A stretch of 7,529 nt of DNA, from positions 1 through 7,529 of the forward strand of contig JBEKFO010000201.1 in the NCBI GenBank assembly GCA_050013275.1, written 5' to 3'. Shown here piece by piece: positions 4,725-7,529 of this stretch; position 1 is the first letter of the stretch; each line of letters opens with the position of its first letter. The stretch is from Roseiarcus sp050013275 (GTDB taxonomy: Bacteria; Pseudomonadota; Alphaproteobacteria; Rhizobiales; Beijerinckiaceae). The notes under the pieces were generated by a model that had not been told where the DNA came from, searched no databases, and saw only the letters and a program-made list of their open reading frames with translations. A program made the translations under genes and the position numbers.

Positions 4725-6233
4725 ATGAACCCCAGCGCCAATTTGGCCGCGGCTTCGGCCGACCCACGAGTTGTTTCCACCACGCGCGATCTCGAGGACA
4801 GCTGGCGGCGCTGTTGCAAGCGGCTGCGGATCGAATTGGGCGAGGACGTCTTCACCAGCTGGTTCGGTCGCCTGGCGATCGACACGGTCGAGGGCGGTCG
4901 CGCGCACTTCTTCGTGCCGACGCGTTTCTTGAAGAGCTGGATCGAGTCGCACTATCAGGAGCGCATCCTGGCGGCGTTGGAAGTCGAGATCGGCGGCGTC
5001 GCGTCGATCGGCATCTCGGTTCGCTCCTCGACGTGCGCGCCGGGGCCGCAAAATGGCCCGGCGACGGCTCAGTCCGGCAATGTGAAGGCGATCGACGGGA
5101 CGCGGCCGGGAGCGGTCCGCGGGCCGATCGCCGGGTCGCCCGCGCTGCGCAGCGGACAGAAGAACGAGAACGTCGGGCACAACGAGACCTTGGCGGGATC
5201 GCCGCTGGATCGTCGGTTGTCGTTCGCATCCTTTCTGGTGGGGCGGTCCAATCAACTGGCCTTTTCGGCCGCGCAGCGCGTCGTCGAGGGGCGTAGCGGC
5301 CAACCGCCCGCCTTCAGTCCGCTCTATGTCCACGCCGCGGTCGGACTCGGAAAGACGCATCTTCTGCAAGCCACCGCGCAAGCGGCGGCCGCGCAGGGGC
5401 GCAGCGTCATTTATCTGACGGCGGAAAAATTCATGTACGGCTTCGTCGCGGCGTTGCAGTCGCAAACGGCGATCGCCTTCAAGGAGGCCTTGCGTTCGAT
5501 CGACCTGTTGATCTTCGACGACGCCCAGTTCCTCCAGGGCAAGGCGATCCAGGCCGAATTCGGCCACGCGCTCAATGCTCTGCTCGACTCCGGGCGCCAG
5601 GTGGTGGTCGCGGCGGATCGTCCGCCGGGGGATCTCGAATCGCTCGAGGAGCGGGTGCGTTCGCGCTTGGCCGGAGGGCTCTGCGTCGAGATGAGCGCGC
5701 TCGACGAAGCGCTCCGGGTGAAGATTCTCGAGGCCCGGATCGCCACGGCGCGCGCGCAAAACCCGCATTTCGAGGTTTCGTCGGCCGTGCTCGCGTTCGT
5801 CGCGCGCGCGATCACGTCGAACGGCCGCGATCTGGAGGGCGCGGTCAATCGCCTGCTCGCCCACTCGATCGTCGGCGCGCCGCCGCTGTCCGTCGAAGCG
5901 GCGGAAATCGCCATCCGCGACCTCATCCGCGCGCGGGAGCCCAAGCGCGTCAAGATCGAGGACATTCAGAAGCTGGTGGCGAGTCATTACAGCGTGACGC
6001 GCGCCGATATTCTGTCTTCGCGGCGCACCGCGACCGTCGTCAAGCCGAGGCAGGTGGCGATGTATCTCTCCAAGGCGCTCACCTTGCGCTCGCTGCCCGA
6101 GATCGGCCGCCGCTTCGGTGGACGCGACCATACGACGGTGCTGCACGCCGTGCGCAAGATCGAGGGCCTCACCACCTCCGATTCCGGGCTGCGCGAAGAG
6201 CTGGAGCTGCTCAAACGCATGTTGCAGGAATAG
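4725..6233 (+). CDS. dnaA: Chromosomal replication initiator protein DnaA
   Basis: DnaA binds DnaA boxes at oriC, opens the duplex as an ATP-bound filament and loads the helicase. All four domains are visible in 502 residues: domain I (about 22-98, ending in the FVPTRFLKSWIESHY region), a Gly/Pro/Ser-rich linker (100-160), AAA+ domain III (165-395) and the DNA-binding domain IV (405-502). Walker A is AAVGLGKT (204-211), Walker B LLIFDDAQF (261-269), sensor 1 AADRPP (296-301), arginines 312/314 lie in the finger region, and sensor 2 is GRDLEGA (367-373). The helix-turn-helix signature FGGRDHTTVLHAVRKI is at 464-479. The first Walker A glycine is alanine. ATG 4725 has only a weak AAGAGA ribosome site. 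Neighbours are the rhodanese upstream and DUF952-pyrD downstream. Confidence 0.97.
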   Translation: MNPSANLAAASADPRVVSTTRDLEDSWRRCCKRLRIELGEDVFTSWFGRLAIDTVEGGRAHFFVPTRFLKSWIESHYQERILAALEVEIGGVASIGISVRSSTCAPGPQNGPATAQSGNVKAIDGTRPGAVRGPIAGSPALRSGQKNENVGHNETLAGSPLDRRLSFASFLVGRSNQLAFSAAQRVVEGRSGQPPAFSPLYVHAAVGLGKTHLLQATAQAAAAQGRSVIYLTAEKFMYGFVAALQSQTAIAFKEALRSIDLLIFDDAQFLQGKAIQAEFGHALNALLDSGRQVVVAADRPPGDLESLEERVRSRLAGGLCVEMSALDEALRVKILEARIATARAQNPHFEVSSAVLAFVARAITSNGRDLEGAVNRLLAHSIVGAPPLSVEAAEIAIRDLIRAREPKRVKIEDIQKLVASHYSVTRADILSSRRTATVVKPRQVAMYLSKALTLRSLPEIGRRFGGRDHTTVLHAVRKIEGLTTSDSGLREELELLKRMLQE

Positions 6234-6287
6234 GCCGATCGCACTCGCGCCGGCTCGCCGACGGGCGGTTGGTTGGCGTCTCTTGAT

Positions 6288-6340
6288 CAAGCAGGATTTT
6301 TGACCGAGAACCGGTGTCCACTTTTCCGAAGTCCTGCTCG
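6288..6340. repeat. Intergenic palindromic repeat (rhizobial REP-like element)
   Basis: The outer arms AGCAGGA (6290-6296) and TCCTGCT (6332-6338) are perfect inverted repeats around the self-complementary core ACCGGT (6310-6315), flanked by CACTTTTCCGAAG (6319-6331). The arrangement (AGCA-type arms, ACCGGT core, CACTTTTCCG flank) matches an intergenic palindrome I recall as dispersed in Bradyrhizobium and relatives. The element fills the distal part of the 116-nt gap between dnaA and DUF952 and ends at the DUF952 ribosome site GAGAGAGG (6340-6347). Transcribed, it would fold into a long imperfect hairpin. Family identity comes from memory; the inverted repeat is observed. Confidence 0.6.
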
Positions 6341-6349
6341 AGAGAGGCG

Positions 6350-6694
6350 ATGACGCTGATCTTCAAGATCGTCGGCGTCGAAGAATGGCGCGCAGCCGAG
6401 GCGGCGGGTGTCTTCGCCGGCGCCGCGGTCGACCGCGCGGACGGCTACATTCACTTCTCCACCGCCGCGCAAGCGCCCGAAACCGCGGCCAAATGGTTCA
6501 AAGGACGCGGCGACTTGGTGCTGGCGGCGGTCGACGCCGACGCGCTGGGGCCTGCGTTGCGCTGGGAGCCCGCGCGCGGCGGCGCGTTGTTTCCGCATCT
6601 CTATGCGCCGCTGCCGCTCGACGCGGTCGTTTGGACGCGTCCGCTGCCGCTCGGCGAAGACGGCCGTCACCTGTTCGGGAGTCTCGAGCCATGA
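6350..6694 (+). CDS. DUF952 family protein
   Basis: This 114-residue soluble protein carries the DUF952 (PF06108) signatures: IFKIVGVEEW at the N-terminus (4-13), DGYIHFSTAAQ (31-41), the conserved RWEP (71-74) and FPHLYAPLPL (81-90). Members have been solved structurally but have no firm function; some fold analyses place them near the ADP-ribosyltransferase superfamily, which I mention only as a recollection. ATG 6350 is chosen because the family N-terminus starts there and the purine-rich GAGAGAGG precedes it; a longer in-frame start at 6314 would lie inside the palindromic repeat. Its TGA overlaps the pyrD start (ATGA), a strong sign of translational coupling. Confidence 0.85.
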   Translation: MTLIFKIVGVEEWRAAEAAGVFAGAAVDRADGYIHFSTAAQAPETAAKWFKGRGDLVLAAVDADALGPALRWEPARGGALFPHLYAPLPLDAVVWTRPLPLGEDGRHLFGSLEP

Positions 6695-7529
6695 TGCGGG
6701 CCCTCGGCGCGCTCGCGCGGCCGATTATGTGGCGTCTTCCGCCAGAGACCGCGCACCACGCCACCATTGCGGCGTTGCGGTTCGCGCCTCTGGCGCGGCC
6801 TCGCGCGGCCGATCCGCGCCTTGCCGTTCGCGCTTTTGGGATCGAATTCGCCAATCCCCTCGGCTTGGCGGCCGGGTTCGACAAGAACGCCGAAGTCGTG
6901 CGCGCGCTGCTGGCGTTGGGATTCGGCTTCGTCGAGGTGGGGACGCTGACGCCGCGCCCGCAACCGGGCAACGCCAGCCCGCGGCTGTTCCGCCTGCCGG
7001 CCGACCACGCGATCGTCAATCGGATGGGCTTCAACAATCAGGGCTACGAGGCGGTGCGCGCGCGTCTGGCGGCGAAGCGAATCGAAGGCGTCGTCGGCGT
7101 CAACATCGGTCCGAACAAGGACGCCGCCGACCGGCTCGCCGACTATGTTCTCGGGGTGAAGACCTTCGCCCCGTTCGCCAGCTATTTCGCCATCAACATC
7201 TCTTCGCCGAACACACCGGGCCTGCGCGATCTGCAACGGCGCGACGCGCTCGACGAACTGGTGGCGCGCGTCATCGAGGCGCGCGACGAGGCGGCGCCGC
7301 GCCGTCCGGTGCTGATCAAGATCGCGCCGGATCTCGACTTGCGTGGGCTCGACGACGTCGTCGCGGTCTGCGCGGCGCGCGGCGTCGACGGCATGATCGT
7401 CTCCAACACCACGATCGCGCGGCCGCCGTCCTTACGCGACGCCAAAGCGCGCGAGACCGGCGGTCTGTCGGGCCGGCCGCTGTTCGAGCCGTCGACGCGC
7501 ATGCTGGCGCGGACGTTTCTGCGCTGCGG
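6691..7529 (+). CDS. pyrD: Dihydroorotate dehydrogenase (quinone), class 2; 3' end outside the window
   Basis: PyrD oxidises dihydroorotate to orotate, the fourth step of de novo pyrimidine synthesis, passing electrons through FMN to membrane quinone. The first 279 residues are present, out of about 340-370 usual. Class 2 features are the N-terminal helical extension WRLPPETAHHATIAALR (14-30), GLAAGFDKNAE (58-68), VEVGTLTPRPQPGN (81-94), NRMGFNNQG (110-118), GVNIGPNK (136-143), the SSPNTPGLR stretch with the catalytic serine (171-179), IKIAPDL (209-215), SNTT (238-241) and GGLSGRPLF (257-265). ATG 6691 overlaps the DUF952 stop by 4 nt and has CGGGAG (6676-6681) upstream; ATG 6694 is the alternative. 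The reading frame runs open to the window edge with no frameshift. Confidence 0.95.
   Translation, partial: MMRALGALARPIMWRLPPETAHHATIAALRFAPLARPRAADPRLAVRAFGIEFANPLGLAAGFDKNAEVVRALLALGFGFVEVGTLTPRPQPGNASPRLFRLPADHAIVNRMGFNNQGYEAVRARLAAKRIEGVVGVNIGPNKDAADRLADYVLGVKTFAPFASYFAINISSPNTPGLRDLQRRDALDELVARVIEARDEAAPRRPVLIKIAPDLDLRGLDDVVAVCAARGVDGMIVSNTTIARPPSLRDAKARETGGLSGRPLFEPSTRMLARTFLRC

Noticed and set aside
4577..5296. A + frame running from the rhodanese 3' end into dnaA
   Set aside because: It is out of frame with both genes, Arg/Gly-rich and without motifs; the two real genes explain the sequence.
4683..6290. A 535-codon open frame on the minus strand opposite dnaA
   Set aside because: It is the antisense image of dnaA: strong G/C third positions remove stop codons on the other strand. 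The product is Arg-rich with no family motif, while the + strand carries complete DnaA.
1..7529. CRISPR array, tRNA, rRNA, insertion sequence or prophage parts
   Set aside because: Reading both strands shows no regularly spaced repeats, cloverleaf-forming segments, transposase motifs or terminal inverted repeats with target duplication.

Overview
The window reads as chromosomal DNA of a high-GC alphaproteobacterium, probably of the order Hyphomicrobiales (Rhizobiales). The evidence is strong G/C preference at third codon positions, DnaA with the P-loop form HAAVGLGKTH, an alphaproteobacterial-style single-domain rhodanese ending in GLPWTQS, and an intergenic palindrome with an ACCGGT core and CACTTTTCCG flank that I recall from rhizobial and related genomes. 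The genus cannot be fixed from the sequence alone; a methylotroph or methanotroph relative is possible but unproven.

Layout, left to right. (1) Positions 1-275 hold no gene I can support. (2) An AT-rich control region at 276-360 carries a perfect TATAAT -10 box inside a 21-bp inverted repeat, plus an upstream copy of one arm 61 bp away. (3) It drives three tightly spaced + strand membrane-protein genes: two half-size YeeE/YedE sulfur-transport proteins (361-792, 811-1254) and a UPF0114/YqhA-type protein (1272-1775). (4) Converging from the right on the minus strand are tam (trans-aconitate 2-methyltransferase, 2804-3607) and mepA (penicillin-insensitive murein endopeptidase, 1786-2712). mepA ends 10 nt from the UPF0114 gene, and a small hairpin covers the junction. 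(5) A 605-bp divergent intergenic region (3608-4212) holds a bulged inverted repeat in the tam leader, a GC-rich repeat-like island and a hairpin abutting the rhodanese ribosome binding site. (6) Four + strand genes follow: a rhodanese (4213-4659), dnaA (4725-6233), a DUF952 gene (6350-6694) and pyrD (6691 to the window end, incomplete). DUF952 and pyrD overlap by 4 nt.

How the genes fit together. The YeeE/YedE pair probably moves reduced sulfur (thiosulfate or sulfane sulfur) across the inner membrane under a dedicated repressor that is not in the window. The dnaA-DUF952-pyrD block is housekeeping (replication initiation and pyrimidine synthesis) and is interrupted by a palindromic intergenic repeat upstream of DUF952. 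There is no cluster of DnaA boxes beside dnaA, so the replication origin is probably elsewhere. I see no mobile element, CRISPR array, tRNA, rRNA or defence island. The least explained parts are the operator/promoter nest, the rhodanese leader hairpin, the 6288-6340 palindrome and the association of UPF0114 with the sulfur transporter pair.
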